Positions 34,670-44,382 of a stretch of 64,000 nt of DNA are shown piece after piece. Each line of letters starts with the position of its first letter. Position 1 is the first letter of the stretch. The translations under genes and the position numbers were made by a program. The notes beneath the pieces are model-generated. The model did not search any database. It was not told where the DNA came from and saw only the letters and a program-made list of their open reading frames with translations. The stretch spans positions 2,732,501-2,796,500 of the forward strand of contig NZ_CP012836.1 of the NCBI RefSeq assembly GCF_001593605.1, in the 5' to 3' direction. The stretch is from Algoriphagus sanaruensis. Lineage in GTDB: Bacteria; Bacteroidota; Bacteroidia; Cytophagales; Cyclobacteriaceae.

Positions 34670-35768
34670 GGCATTTCGCTACCTACTTGCATTGGGCCTC
34701 GCCCCAAAAGTAGGACCTTCTCTTTTTAAAGCCATTGTTGCTTACAGTGGATCTGCAGAAGCTTTTTTTAATTTGAATAAAGCTAAAGCTTCAAAAATTC
34801 CTCGGGTAGGCGAAAAAATTCTTGAGATTCAAAGTCAAAGAGACAGTCTCCTCAAACAGGCCGATCTGTTAATCGAATTTTGTGAAAAGGACAACATCCA
34901 AATTCATTATTACTCTAGGCCATCTTTTCCAGAACGTTTAAAAGTGCTCAATGACGGGCCAGTGATTCTTTTTTCCAAAGGGAATGGAAATATGGCAATG
35001 GAAAGGAGTATTGGAATTGTTGGGACAAGAAGTGCGACTACCTACGGAAAGACGATCACTCGAAAAATTATTGAAGATCTTGTCCCCTACCAACCCACCA
35101 TCATCTCAGGCCTAGCCTACGGAATTGATATTGAAGCCCATCGGGCAGCGCTTCAATGCGGACTACCTACTTTGGCAATCATGGGATCCCCTATCACCAC
35201 GATTTATCCGGCAGCGCACAAAAATACAGCTCTCCAACTTCAGGAAAGTGGCCTCTTGGTATCAGAATATTCTCCCTATGGAAAGATGATGCCGGGAAAC
35301 TTTCCTGCCCGAAACCGAATCATTGCTGGACTTTCTGATGCTTTGATCGTGGTGGAAGCGGCTGAAAAAGGTGGCGCATTAATCACAGCCGAGATTGCCT
35401 ATAGTTATGATAAGGAAGTTTTTGCCGTTCCGGGAAATTTACAATCCACATTTTCTGAGGGTTGTAATCAACTGATCAAAAAGATGAAAGCTTCGATCTA
35501 TACCGGACCTAACGATATTGCAGAGGCACTTTTTTGGACTAAGCCAGGAGAAGAAAAGATTAAAAAACCAAATCTCGATCTATCAGGAAGAGATGAGGAA
35601 GAGAAATCCATCTTAATTCACTTGCAAGAGAAAGGTGAATCCGAAATTGACTTGATTTCTTATGCGACAGACATTCCTTTAGGTATTTTATCTTCCAAAT
35701 TACTCTCTTTAGAATTTGAAGGAATTGTCAAATCACTTCCTGGGAAAAAGTTTAAGTTGATTATTTGA
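34641..35768 (+). CDS. dprA: DNA-processing protein DprA
   Basis: A 375-residue DprA/Smf protein that loads RecA on incoming single-stranded DNA during natural transformation. The N-terminal helical SAM-like part is followed by the Rossmann-like core: GIVGTRSATTYG, ISGLAYGIDIEAHRAAL, GNFPARNRIIAGLSDALIVVEA and GGALITAEIA. The C-terminal 60 residues form the DprA winged-helix (EEEKSILIHLQEKGESEID). It overlaps the MerR gene by 29 nt and ends exactly where the convergent PepSY gene ends, without a visible terminator. Confidence 0.94.
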   Translation: MNSKPDLNPEAFRYLLALGLAPKVGPSLFKAIVAYSGSAEAFFNLNKAKASKIPRVGEKILEIQSQRDSLLKQADLLIEFCEKDNIQIHYYSRPSFPERLKVLNDGPVILFSKGNGNMAMERSIGIVGTRSATTYGKTITRKIIEDLVPYQPTIISGLAYGIDIEAHRAALQCGLPTLAIMGSPITTIYPAAHKNTALQLQESGLLVSEYSPYGKMMPGNFPARNRIIAGLSDALIVVEAAEKGGALITAEIAYSYDKEVFAVPGNLQSTFSEGCNQLIKKMKASIYTGPNDIAEALFWTKPGEEKIKKPNLDLSGRDEEEKSILIHLQEKGESEIDLISYATDIPLGILSSKLLSLEFEGIVKSLPGKKFKLII

Positions 35769-36320
35769 TCAATTGCCCTTTAGTCTTCGAATCACCTTAG
35801 GGTAATACCAAAGGTAAAATCCACTGATTGCCAAAAAGATTAAGCCTAATGACACCAAAGTAGAATAGGTAAGCTTTGCCCCTTCATCACCAGTGGTATA
35901 ATAATCGACAATACTTCCATCGTGAACTTTCTCAATCCAGTCCGAATGTCGAGTTCCTACGGATAAAACTTCTCCTGAATATCCATCTACCTGGACTTCG
36001 GAAAAATGAGTCTTAAAAGTCACTTTAGCGGTTCCTTTATCTGGGCGAATATCAATTCGGTCTACTTCTGGATCTCTACCCAACTTCCGCATTTCATCCT
36101 CTCCAATTCTTACCATTTCCGAAGGCGAAATCCATGACCCATTCTCAACTTTGGTTTTAATGGTCGGTGGTAATAATTCAACCTTCTTTTTCCAAGCCAA
36201 TAAAATGGAGGTAATCCCGATCAAAAGAAAAAATAAAATCAGCGGAATCCCCATCCATTTGTGAAATGTTCGAAACCATCGAATGGCTTTTACTTTGGAT
36301 TGAATGGGTGGATTTGACAT
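35769..36320 (-). CDS. PepSY-associated transmembrane protein
   Basis: A 183-residue inner-membrane protein with two helices (about residues 22-43 and 150-171) flanking a periplasmic PepSY-like domain (VDRIDIRPDKGTAKVTFKTHFSEVQVDGYSGEVLS). The opening RTFHKWMGIPLILFFLLIGITS is the PepSY_TM signature found in proteins beside TonB-dependent iron uptake. No receptor adjoins it here. ATG 36320 is chosen over the preceding TTG; it then starts 3 nt after the HMG-CoA-lyase-like stop. It ends directly against dprA on the other strand. Confidence 0.8.
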   Translation of the reverse strand: MSNPPIQSKVKAIRWFRTFHKWMGIPLILFFLLIGITSILLAWKKKVELLPPTIKTKVENGSWISPSEMVRIGEDEMRKLGRDPEVDRIDIRPDKGTAKVTFKTHFSEVQVDGYSGEVLSVGTRHSDWIEKVHDGSIVDYYTTGDEGAKLTYSTLVSLGLIFLAISGFYLWYYPKVIRRLKGN

Positions 36321-36323
36321 CAA

Positions 36324-37175
36324 TTATAAATTAAATACAAAGTTTGCAAGCTTCAATGATTCAGCTAGTTCTGCCCGATTCAATTCTAAAATATATCCCT
36401 GATTTTCCAATGATTCAATCATCACCTCAGTAGCCATATTTCCTACCAATTCATCTTTAGCCATCGGACACCCTCCAAAGCCTTTCAAGGCTCCATCAAA
36501 TCGTAAACAACCTCCTCGAAGCGCTGCTTCAACTTTCTCAGGAATTGAATTCGGTCTGCTATGTAGGTGAGCCCCAAACTCAATGGAAGGAAAAGCTTGA
36601 GTTTGAATAGCAAAAAGGGATTTTATCAATTCAGGTGTAGCTACTCCAATTGTGTCCGATAAAGAAACTGTTTCGATTTGAAGTTGGGCAAGCTTCTCTA
36701 CAAATTCAGCAACCAATTCCGGAGAATAAGGATCGCCGTAAGGATTGCCAAAACCCATGCTTAAATAGACTACCTGCTTTTTCCCTTTGGATTCGCAAAG
36801 GTTTTGAATCGATTCTACCGTTTTTAGTGCCTCTGCAATGCTTGCATTCGTGTTTCTCTTTTGAAATGTCTCTGAGATTGAAAGCGGAAAACCCAAAAAA
36901 TCGATCTCTTCAAAATGTAAGGCATCTTCAGCGCCTCTAACATTGGCCACTATTGCCAACAATTTGGATTTTGCGTGATGCAAATCCAACATTTCCAAAA
37001 CCTCAGCTGTATCTCGCATCTGAGGAATCGCTTTTGGACTTACAAAACTTCCAAAATCTATAGTATGGAACCCCACTTCGAGCAATTGATTGATATAAGC
37101 CGCTTTAATTGCAGTATCAATAAAACCAGAAATTCCCTGCATGGCATCGCGTGGACATTCGATCAGTTTAATCAT
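36324..37175 (-). CDS. Hydroxymethylglutaryl-CoA lyase family protein
   Basis: A 283-residue TIM-barrel lyase of the HMGL family. The metal/substrate motif ECPRDAMQG corresponds to VGPRDGLQ (Arg and Asp kept). The barrel histidine pair is GAHLHSR, and the C-terminal catalytic-loop Cys is in GFGGCPMAKDELVGNMATE. The reaction would split HMG-CoA into acetyl-CoA and acetoacetate in leucine breakdown. Motif differences from well-studied lyases are modest and shared by other Bacteroidota as far as I recall, so a related acyl-CoA could be the substrate. ATG 37175 is used instead of TTG 37181. Confidence 0.82.
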   Translation of the reverse strand: MIKLIECPRDAMQGISGFIDTAIKAAYINQLLEVGFHTIDFGSFVSPKAIPQMRDTAEVLEMLDLHHAKSKLLAIVANVRGAEDALHFEEIDFLGFPLSISETFQKRNTNASIAEALKTVESIQNLCESKGKKQVVYLSMGFGNPYGDPYSPELVAEFVEKLAQLQIETVSLSDTIGVATPELIKSLFAIQTQAFPSIEFGAHLHSRPNSIPEKVEAALRGGCLRFDGALKGFGGCPMAKDELVGNMATEVMIESLENQGYILELNRAELAESLKLANFVFNL

Positions 37176-37219
37176 GATCAAAATTAAAAAATAGGCAGAG
37201 GGAAAATTAAAAAAGATGG

Positions 37220-37969
37220 TTAATCGGTTAATTTAAATCTAATTGGCATCCTCATCCGAGTTTTTTGGACTTCCCCATCTATCTTCAATGGATTCCATAA
37301 TCCAGTGTAAAGTTTAACCACTCGAAGAGCTTCCTGATTTAATAAAAAGTGATTTTCTTCCGGATTGGTTAACTCAATATCTTCCATTTGCCCATCTTTA
37401 GTGACAATGAAACTCACAAATACCGTCCCTTCGTATCCCATTCTTTGCGCAGATGGAGGATATCTAAGGTTTTGACCTAAAAAAATATTCCAAGCTTCTA
37501 ATCCCCCAACAGGAAGAGCTGATTCAATGATTGGTTTTTTTCTTTTTTTTCCCGTTTCAAAAAAGTACTTCTCAGAAACTATAGCATCCCCCTTTTTTTC
37601 AATAATCGATTCAAGATTCCCATTCGGAAAAAAGCGAGAAATGGTTGATCTATCCTTGGTTAAATCTGAAATAGTTTTCTCTTGAAGAATTCCCTCTTCG
37701 GTGAACCAAAATTCTATGGAAGAAATTGGATTTGAATCAGATCCCAATTCCTCCACTTTTTGATAAACAAGTTGCTCGGATGTCGTGATTATTTCAGTTT
37801 TTCTTTCTTTTCCTTGAGTTTCAATTATCCTCTTAAAGAAAGGAGCATATTTAGACGTGTCTTGAATAGGGATTTTAAACTTATTCAAATACGCTATCTC
37901 CTGGCCTTTGGTGGTAAAGCTGAAGAGCATAACTAACAAGTAGATAACACCTATCTTTTTCAAGCCCAT
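37220..37969 (-). CDS. Exported TonB C-terminal domain protein
   Basis: A 249-residue protein with an N-terminal signal peptide (MGLKKIGVIYLLVMLF, ending near TTKGQ). The last 85 residues form a TonB-C domain (RYPPSAQRMGYEGTVFVSFIVTKDGQMEDIEL, then ALRVVKLY). The middle is a MORN-like or beta-rich region (SIEFWFTEEGILQEKTI, NGNLESIIEKKGDAIVSEKYF). A longer frame from 38011 would reach 35 nt into metF, so ATG 37969 is preferred. It lacks the membrane anchor and proline-rich arm of a working TonB, so it is more likely a periplasmic protein with a borrowed domain than an energy transducer. Confidence 0.75.
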   Translation of the reverse strand: MGLKKIGVIYLLVMLFSFTTKGQEIAYLNKFKIPIQDTSKYAPFFKRIIETQGKERKTEIITTSEQLVYQKVEELGSDSNPISSIEFWFTEEGILQEKTISDLTKDRSTISRFFPNGNLESIIEKKGDAIVSEKYFFETGKKRKKPIIESALPVGGLEAWNIFLGQNLRYPPSAQRMGYEGTVFVSFIVTKDGQMEDIELTNPEENHFLLNQEALRVVKLYTGLWNPLKIDGEVQKTRMRMPIRFKLTD

Positions 37970-37976
37970 GTTTGAC

Positions 37977-38927
37977 TTAAAAAACTGCCTTGGCAATTTG
38001 ATAGGTTGCATCAGCCTTACTCATGGTATAGAAGTGCAAACTTGGCGCATCAGCTTGGATAAGCTCTTTGCATTGCTCGATTGCCCAGGCAATTCCCACT
38101 TCCTTCACCTCAGAATTCGTTTTGCACTTTTCCAATTCATCAGTCAAAGCATCTGGAAGATCAAGGAAAAACGTGCGAGGGAGCATGGTAATCTGACCCA
38201 GGGTTGTAATCGGCTTAATTCCCGGAATTATAGGTACAGTGATACCTGCTTCTCTTACTTTTTTGACGTAGTCAAAATACTTTTGATTGTCAAAAAACAT
38301 TTGAGTAACAATGTATTCTGCCCCGCGATCCACCTTTTCTTTCAAATATTTCAAATCAAACTTGAGACTTGGGGCTTCGAAATGCTTCTCCGGATATCCA
38401 GCCACCCCTACACAGAAATCAGTATGAAAACTGTTCTCTGTTTCCTCATGAAGGTATTTACCTTGATTCATTCGAACAATCTGATCCACCAACTCCGAAG
38501 CGAAACTATGCCCTTCTGGTTCGGCAGTAAATCGCTCTGCTTTAGGAGCATCACCTCTCAATGCCAAAACATTGTCAACTCCTATAAAATTGAGATCAAT
38601 CAGAACATTTTCAGTTTCTTCCTTGGTAAATCCCCCACAAAGCACATGAGGAACTGCATCCACATGAAATCGATTCATGATAGCTGCGCAAATCCCAACT
38701 GTTCCTGGGCGTTTTTTGGTACTTACCTTTTCCAATAATCCATTTGGATGCTTTTTGTAGATGTATTCTTCCCTGTGATAGGTCACATCGACAAATGGCG
38801 GCTTGAATTCCATCAAGGGCGAAATCCCTTCCAACAAGTCTTTCAAGCTCTGTCCCTTCAGCGGAGGCAAAATCTCAAAAGAAAAAAGTGTGGATTTAGC
38901 GTTTTGGAGATGTTCAGTGATTTTCAT
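37977..38927 (-). CDS. metF: Methylenetetrahydrofolate reductase
   Basis: A 316-residue FAD-dependent TIM-barrel enzyme that reduces 5,10-methylene-THF to 5-methyl-THF, the methyl donor for MetH. Motifs include FSFEILPPLKG, the folate/FAD region PPFVDVTYH, ALRGDAP, GVAGYPEKH and MFFDNQKYFDYV. The gene lies 73 nt after the metH C-part, in the same direction, and thus in the leftward cluster headed by the SAM riboswitch. Coordinated SAM control is inferred from this order; a separate promoter cannot be excluded. Confidence 0.95.
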   Translation of the reverse strand: MKITEHLQNAKSTLFSFEILPPLKGQSLKDLLEGISPLMEFKPPFVDVTYHREEYIYKKHPNGLLEKVSTKKRPGTVGICAAIMNRFHVDAVPHVLCGGFTKEETENVLIDLNFIGVDNVLALRGDAPKAERFTAEPEGHSFASELVDQIVRMNQGKYLHEETENSFHTDFCVGVAGYPEKHFEAPSLKFDLKYLKEKVDRGAEYIVTQMFFDNQKYFDYVKKVREAGITVPIIPGIKPITTLGQITMLPRTFFLDLPDALTDELEKCKTNSEVKEVGIAWAIEQCKELIQADAPSLHFYTMSKADATYQIAKAVF

Positions 38928-39000
38928 GGATTTTCAATTTACTATTCAGTCTTATTATTGAAGAAAATAAAATCAGTAAACTTGACTGAATAGCACAGTT

Positions 39001-41697
39001 TTATAAGGTTTGATTTGCAAGGGTTTTACTTGGTGTGTATGCCAAATTAGGAGATAACAGACGCTCTGCAAGTTCCATTGAAATTCCTTTTCTCATGGCG
39101 TAGCTAGCGACTTGATCCTCAGCTATTTTTCCAAGTCCAAAATACTTCGATTCTGGGTGACCAAAATAGAAACCTGAAACCGAGCTTGTTGGATACATCG
39201 CATAGCTTGAGGTCAAGGTGATACCAACAGTTTGCTCCAAATCCAGCAATTTGGCGATGGTTTCTTTCTCGGAATGTTCTGGACAAGCTGGATATCCTGG
39301 AGCTGGACGGATCCCAAGATATTCTTCACGGATAAGTGACTCATTATCCATTTTCTCCTCGACAGCATATCCCCAATATTCTTTTCGAACAAGTTCATGG
39401 ACATACTCGGCTGCAGCTTCGGCTAATCGGTCAGCTAAAGCCTTGAATAAAATATCGTTGTAATCATCTCCAGCTGCCTGAAATTCAGCCAACTTAGTTT
39501 CCATCCCCAAGCCTGCAGTTACTGCAAAGCATCCGATATAATCTGTTTTTTCAGGATGTAGGTAATCTGCTAATGAACGATTGGGAACTCCTTTGCCTTT
39601 CTTTCCTTGTTGTCTTAGAAAATGGAATTGACCCAAGGTCACATTCTCATTGTTAGGTTCAAAAACTACGGCATCATCCCCTTTTCTTTGTACCGGCAAC
39701 AGGCTAAACACAGCTTTTGCAGTCAACCATTTTTCTGCAATAAGTTGATCTAACATCACTTGCGCATCTGCAAAGAGACGCTTCGCTTCTTCTCCAACAA
39801 CGGTATCTTCAAGAATTTTAGGAAATTTTCCTGCGAGCATCCAAGTGCTGAAAAAAGGAGTCCAATCGATGTAATTTCGAAGCACCGAAAGATCAAGCTC
39901 CTCGATTACGGTTCTACCCAAAGATTTTGGCACAACGGGTTCGTATTTGCTCCAATCTATTGCGACAGGATTGGCTTTGGCTTCTTCGTATGTGACCAAT
40001 TGCTTCGCAGATTGTTTGGCCTCATGTTCTTCACGAAGCTGTCGGTAAGTTTCTTTGATCTGCCGATGGAATGACTCTTTGGTCTCCTCCGAAATCGCTT
40101 CACCTGCAATAGGAACAGACTTACTGGCGTCTGTGACATGTACAACCGTACCGGAATATACTGGGTCGATTTTTACGGCAGTATGAATTCGGGATGTGGT
40201 AGCTCCTCCGATCAGTAAGGGTATTTTCAAGCCTTGACGCTCCATTTCAGAAGCCACTGTAACCATCTCATCCAATGAAGGAGTAATCAGACCACTCAAT
40301 CCAATAATATCTACTTTATGCTTGATCGCTTCATCAATGATGATTTTGGAATCTACCATTACACCAAGATCAATAATCTGATAGCTATTGCAAGCCAACA
40401 CCACCCCTACGATATTCTTACCGATATCATGAACATCACCCTTGACAGTAGCCAAAAGTATTTTTTTCAAAGTAGAAGCTTCTCCTTCTCCTGGTAAAGG
40501 CATAAAGGGCTCAAGGTAAGCCACAGCCTTTTTCATCACACGAGCGGATTTGACTACCTGAGGCAAAAACATCTTACCTTCCCCAAAAAGATCTCCAACC
40601 ACATTCATCCCATCCATCAATGGCCCTTCAATTACTTTCAAAGGATCATTCAGTTCTTGTCTGGCAGCTTCTGTATCCTCAATGATATAATCCAAAATAC
40701 CTTTGACCAAGGCATGCTCGATTCGTTTTGAAACAGGATCTGATCTCCAAGCTTCATTGACTGCTTCTTTTTTTCCTGAAGATTTGACTGTATCCGCAAA
40801 CTCCAATAATCGCTCGGTGGCATCATCTCGCCGATCAAAAAACACATCCTCCACTCGCTCTAATAGCTCTTTTGGAATGTCATCGTACACTTCCAACATG
40901 GAGGGATTGACAATCCCCATGTCCATACCGTGTTTGATCGCATGATAAAGAAAAGCTGCATGCATGGCCTCTCTTACCCGATCATTTCCTCTAAATGAAA
41001 AGGAAACATTACTTACCCCACCACTAACTTTTGCACCTGGAAGGTTTTCTTTGATCCATTTTGTTGCTAAAAAGAAATCCAATGCATTTTTCCGATGCTC
41101 CTCCATACCAGTTGCTACTGGAAATATGTTCGGATCAAAAATGATGTCTTGTGGATTGAATTTTACTCGATCGACGAGAATCCGATAGCTCCGCTCACAG
41201 ATCTCTATTCTTCGAGCATAGGTATCCGCTTGGCCTTGTTCATCGAAGGCCATAACCACCACTGCTGCTCCAAATTTTTTAATGGTTTTAGCCTGCTGAA
41301 TGAATTCCTCTTCCCCATTTTTCAAGGAAATAGAATTGACAATCCCCTTTCCCTGTACACACTTCAATCCCGCTAGAATAATGCTCCATTTGGAACTATC
41401 GATCATGATTGGAATTCGAGAAATCTCCGGTTCTGAGGCGATTAGATTTAGGAACTTGACCATAGCAAATTCGCCATCTAGCATCCCTTCGTCCATACAG
41501 ACGTCCAAAACTTGTGCTCCTCCTCGTACCTGATCCAAAGCGATATCTAACGCTTCGTCGTATTGCCCATTTAAAATCAATCGTGCAAATTTTTTGGATC
41601 CGGTCACGTTCGTCCGCTCACCAATATTGACAAAATTGATATTGGGTGTAAAAATCAAAGGCTCTAGGCCTGAAAGTTTCATATACTGCTTAGACAT
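39001..41697 (-). CDS. metH: Methionine synthase, pterin/cobalamin/activation part (split MetH)
   Basis: An 898-residue protein carrying MetH modules 2-4: the pterin-binding barrel ([13 protein letters not shown], residues 22-34), the cobalamin cap and B12 Rossmann domain with [11 protein letters not shown] (axial His423) and the [10 protein letters not shown] segment, and the SAM-dependent reactivation domain (from about residue 590; [13 protein letters not shown]). It takes methyl from methyl-THF through cobalamin. The homocysteine part is the separate gene upstream, overlapping by 8 nt. Both halves look intact, so this is a genuine split, not a broken gene. Confidence 0.95.
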   Translation of the reverse strand: MSKQYMKLSGLEPLIFTPNINFVNIGERTNVTGSKKFARLILNGQYDEALDIALDQVRGGAQVLDVCMDEGMLDGEFAMVKFLNLIASEPEISRIPIMIDSSKWSIILAGLKCVQGKGIVNSISLKNGEEEFIQQAKTIKKFGAAVVVMAFDEQGQADTYARRIEICERSYRILVDRVKFNPQDIIFDPNIFPVATGMEEHRKNALDFFLATKWIKENLPGAKVSGGVSNVSFSFRGNDRVREAMHAAFLYHAIKHGMDMGIVNPSMLEVYDDIPKELLERVEDVFFDRRDDATERLLEFADTVKSSGKKEAVNEAWRSDPVSKRIEHALVKGILDYIIEDTEAARQELNDPLKVIEGPLMDGMNVVGDLFGEGKMFLPQVVKSARVMKKAVAYLEPFMPLPGEGEASTLKKILLATVKGDVHDIGKNIVGVVLACNSYQIIDLGVMVDSKIIIDEAIKHKVDIIGLSGLITPSLDEMVTVASEMERQGLKIPLLIGGATTSRIHTAVKIDPVYSGTVVHVTDASKSVPIAGEAISEETKESFHRQIKETYRQLREEHEAKQSAKQLVTYEEAKANPVAIDWSKYEPVVPKSLGRTVIEELDLSVLRNYIDWTPFFSTWMLAGKFPKILEDTVVGEEAKRLFADAQVMLDQLIAEKWLTAKAVFSLLPVQRKGDDAVVFEPNNENVTLGQFHFLRQQGKKGKGVPNRSLADYLHPEKTDYIGCFAVTAGLGMETKLAEFQAAGDDYNDILFKALADRLAEAAAEYVHELVRKEYWGYAVEEKMDNESLIREEYLGIRPAPGYPACPEHSEKETIAKLLDLEQTVGITLTSSYAMYPTSSVSGFYFGHPESKYFGLGKIAEDQVASYAMRKGISMELAERLLSPNLAYTPSKTLANQTL

Positions 41698-42745
41698 CGC
41701 TTCCCTCCTCTTCCAATTCTTCTACAATCTTTCTCGGTTGAAATTCATCAGCCATTTTTGCTAAGGCACGGATATGATCTGGGGTTGTGCCGCAGCATCC
41801 ACCAAGAATATTGAGCATTCCTTCTTTCAAAAAGTCCCGAACTTGATCTGCCATTTCATTGGCTCCTTGATCGTAAGCTCCAAATTCATTCGGTAATCCA
41901 GCATTTGGATATGCAGACACGTAAAATGGAGCATTTTGAGCCAAAACTTTCAGGTATGGGCGAAGTTCTTTAGCTCCAAGAGCACAATTTAAGCCGACTG
42001 AAAACAACGGAACATGAGAAACCGAGATTAAAAATGCTTCTGTGGTTTGCCCAGAAAGTGTCCGGCCAGAAGCATCGGTGATTGTCCCTGAAACCATGAT
42101 CGGAATTCCTCCTTCCTGAGGATCTAAGGGAATATTTCGCTCCTCATACACTTCCTGAATTGCATAAAGGGCTGCTTTGGCATTGAGCGTATCGAAAATT
42201 GTCTCCACCAAAAGTAAATCAGCTCCTCCATCCAATAACCCTCTTACCTGCTCAGAATAGGCTTCTCCAAGCTGATCAAAGGTGATTGCTCGATATCCTG
42301 GGTCATTCACATCAGGAGAAATAGAAGCAGTACGATTGGTAGGCCCCATCGCTCCTGCCACAAATCTTGGTTTTGAAGGATTAGCGAGAGTAAATTCTTC
42401 TGCTACTTCTCGGGCAAGTTTTGCAGATTCAAAATTGATTTGATAAGCTAAGGATGAAAGTCCATAATCTTCCTGAGCAATACTGGTTCCCGAGAAGGTA
42501 TTGGTTTCAATAATATCAGCACCTGCCTCTAAATATTCCCGATGAATTGCCTTGATGATTTCAGGTCTGCTTAAAGAAAGTAAATCATTATTTCCCTTAA
42601 GAGGCTTCGGGTGATTGGCTAGTGCAGGAGTTCTAAAATCTTCCTCATCAAGTTTGTACCGTTGAATCATGGTACCCATAGCTCCATCAAGGATTAGAAT
42701 CCGATTTTGGACCGTTTGGAGGAGGATTTTGGTTCGGTTTTGCAT
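41690..42745 (-). CDS. metH: Methionine synthase, homocysteine-binding part (split MetH)
   Basis: A 351-residue homocysteine S-methyltransferase barrel, equivalent to module 1 of full-length MetH. The zinc ligands are Cys254 (GLNCALG) and Cys317/Cys318 (GGCCGT). DGAMGTMIQ and TNTFSGTS are also family motifs. It cannot bind cobalamin alone and must work with the adjoining C-part, whose start overlaps its end by 8 nt; coupled translation would give equal amounts. It is preceded by a SAM-I riboswitch and a promoter box, so methionine shortage should raise expression. Confidence 0.94.
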   Translation of the reverse strand: MQNRTKILLQTVQNRILILDGAMGTMIQRYKLDEEDFRTPALANHPKPLKGNNDLLSLSRPEIIKAIHREYLEAGADIIETNTFSGTSIAQEDYGLSSLAYQINFESAKLAREVAEEFTLANPSKPRFVAGAMGPTNRTASISPDVNDPGYRAITFDQLGEAYSEQVRGLLDGGADLLLVETIFDTLNAKAALYAIQEVYEERNIPLDPQEGGIPIMVSGTITDASGRTLSGQTTEAFLISVSHVPLFSVGLNCALGAKELRPYLKVLAQNAPFYVSAYPNAGLPNEFGAYDQGANEMADQVRDFLKEGMLNILGGCCGTTPDHIRALAKMADEFQPRKIVEELEEEGSDV

Positions 42746-42784
42746 GGTAATTAATTTTAATCAAAAAGCTGATCGAGCAAAACA

Positions 42785-42814
42785 CGGAGAAAAGTACTGA
42801 GGTATTCTTTTCCG
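42785..42814 (-). other. Hairpin next to the riboswitch (possible expression platform)
   Basis: CGGAAAAG and CTTTTCTCCG arms (minus strand), with a smaller TAC/GTA pair inside, directly after the P1 stem of the riboswitch. There is no convincing U-run after it, so whether it terminates transcription or masks the start is unclear. Confidence 0.4.
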
Positions 42815-42910
42815 CTCATCTCTTTCCGGCTAATCCGGAACGGGAGTTAGCACCTTGTCGACAGGTTGCTAAGACGTCATAGGGCCCTTCCCTCGGTCTT
42901 TCTCGATAAG
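42815..42910 (-). ncRNA. SAM-I (S-box) riboswitch
   Basis: On the minus strand a 96-nt leader begins CTTATC and ends GATGAG, which pair as P1. In between are the S-box core strings GAGGGA, GGGCCCTATGA, GCAACC and GGTGCTAA in the right order, the P3 hairpin, and a GC-rich CCGGATTAGCCGG hairpin (P4) before AAGAGATGAG. This is the conserved architecture that binds S-adenosylmethionine. It lies 69 nt upstream of metH N-part and should lower metH/metF expression when SAM is plentiful. The class is clear; whether control is by termination or translation is not. Confidence 0.92.
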
Positions 42911-42916
42911 CCTTGG

Positions 42917-42924
42917 CAAAAGTA
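42917..42924 (-). promoter_or_regulatory. -7 box upstream of the SAM riboswitch
   Basis: TACTTTTG on the minus strand (TAnnTTTG type). It would start transcription near 42911, exactly at the 5' edge of the riboswitch P1. The -33 element is weak. Confidence 0.55.
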
Positions 42925-42997
42925 ATAGCAAAATTTTAATTAAACACGTTCCAAATTGGGGATATGAGAAAAATCCAAGGATGATTTTGCGAATTAA

Positions 42998-44320
42998 TTA
43001 CCTAGGCTTAATTCCAACGCCAAAGGTTATAAATGAGGCAGATAAATAATCTGCCATCGACAATTCTCCTAGCCTATAATTCCCCAAAGCCAACTCATAT
43101 CCACCGGATGCAGATAGTACCAAGTCAAAAATTTTCCTCGAAGTCATGGGGATTCCATATTCAATCTGAATCTCAGGCTTTGCCATTAAACCAGGCGTAG
43201 AAAGGTATCCATCAAAATATCGTTGTTCAAAAACTTCAGGGAAATTTGGTTTTTGATGGTTAAGAAGTGAATATCTGATATTCCCAAATCCAAAACCACC
43301 TAATGTACTGATGGACAAATTTTTATATTGAAAAAATCGAAGTCCTGCATTTGCATAAATCCGAACTGAATTTAGGCTATGGTTTTGGATGTTTGTGGCT
43401 TGTCCTTTTAGACTACCATTAAATACATCCACACCATATAATAAGCCATTCGTTTGTCCTAAAATCCGAAGTCCCCAATTGGATGGAGCTCCTGAAAATG
43501 GTTCTAATCCAAATTTCGCTAACTCACTATTTAAAGCAGTAGGCTTGGTAAAATGGACTCCTCGCATCAAATTAATACCAATGGAGGCGTCTTTGTAAGT
43601 AAAATTCCGATCCGGCAAAGTCAATCCAGCACCGACCCGAAAAAACGCTCCTGACTGAGCATTATTAAATAACATCCCATTGAGATTCCATTTCCCTTCT
43701 AAGGGGCTAAAGGAATACCCCATTTTAGCAAGAATCAAAAGGGACTCTGAGCGCCCAGGAAGGTCAAAATCGTAGCTAAGTTGAAATCCAATTTCAGTTA
43801 AAAAATCACCAAAAAATTGGGTTCCCTTCTGAATATCATTTTCTCTTAGGACAAAGCCCTGTTCAGGATTTGTCAAGAAATCTTCTAGATTTTGGACTTT
43901 TTCATTGGGGAGCATTTGAAAATTTAAGGATCCAACTCCCAATGACATGTAATGGATCAACTGAAACTTTCCTTCTTCAGTCAGTGCATAGCCCACATTA
44001 ACCATGGCTCGAGATGCTCGGTAACTGATTTCAAAATCGTCTAGAGTACTGGTCTTACTTTGATTTTGGGAAAGCTCAAAACCTAAAATAAAGTCATTAA
44101 TCCGGGACTGATAGCCAAGTCCATAACTCCGATACCGATTCCTGAGTGGTGATAATCCTCGATCAGAAAGTAACTTGTTAAACTCCCGTAATTCCGCCCC
44201 TGAAGACCCTATGTAGCCATACAACGAAGAACGTTCCGAAAACAAACGCTGTGCATTTGAGGGAAACGAAAAAACTGAAATAAAACCAATGAAAAGAAGA
44301 GTCCTACAAAAGGATGGCAT
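42998..44320 (-). CDS. Probable outer-membrane beta-barrel protein with internal duplication
   Basis: A 440-residue exported protein, not recognised by family. The signal peptide ends near FPSNAQ (residue 24). The mature protein consists of two related halves of about 190 residues. Each opens with FNKLL-x3-GLSP or LNSELAKFGLEP, then a glycine-rich strand pair (YGLGYQSRINDFILGFEL; NWGLRILGQTNGLLYGVDV), and ends with YDFDLPGR or IEYGIPMTSR strands. The amphipathic, aromatic-ended strands suggest an outer-membrane barrel. ATG 44320 is used instead of TTG 44341. It is on its own between the kinase and the riboswitch. Confidence 0.6.
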   Translation of the reverse strand: MPSFCRTLLFIGFISVFSFPSNAQRLFSERSSLYGYIGSSGAELREFNKLLSDRGLSPLRNRYRSYGLGYQSRINDFILGFELSQNQSKTSTLDDFEISYRASRAMVNVGYALTEEGKFQLIHYMSLGVGSLNFQMLPNEKVQNLEDFLTNPEQGFVLRENDIQKGTQFFGDFLTEIGFQLSYDFDLPGRSESLLILAKMGYSFSPLEGKWNLNGMLFNNAQSGAFFRVGAGLTLPDRNFTYKDASIGINLMRGVHFTKPTALNSELAKFGLEPFSGAPSNWGLRILGQTNGLLYGVDVFNGSLKGQATNIQNHSLNSVRIYANAGLRFFQYKNLSISTLGGFGFGNIRYSLLNHQKPNFPEVFEQRYFDGYLSTPGLMAKPEIQIEYGIPMTSRKIFDLVLSASGGYELALGNYRLGELSMADYLSASFITFGVGIKPR

Positions 44321-44382
44321 AAGTAATTGGAATAGAATCAAACCGTCTTCGCTCTTTTCGCAAATTTGATGCTAAACCTCCT

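Noticed and set aside
39001..42745. The two metH genes read as a frameshifted pseudogene.
   Set aside because: Each part keeps its full set of catalytic residues, the second has its own start, and the overlap of 8 nt is typical of coupled genes.
42998..44320. Longer protein start at TTG 44341.
   Set aside because: The ATG at 44320 directly opens a typical signal peptide; the added residues have no role.
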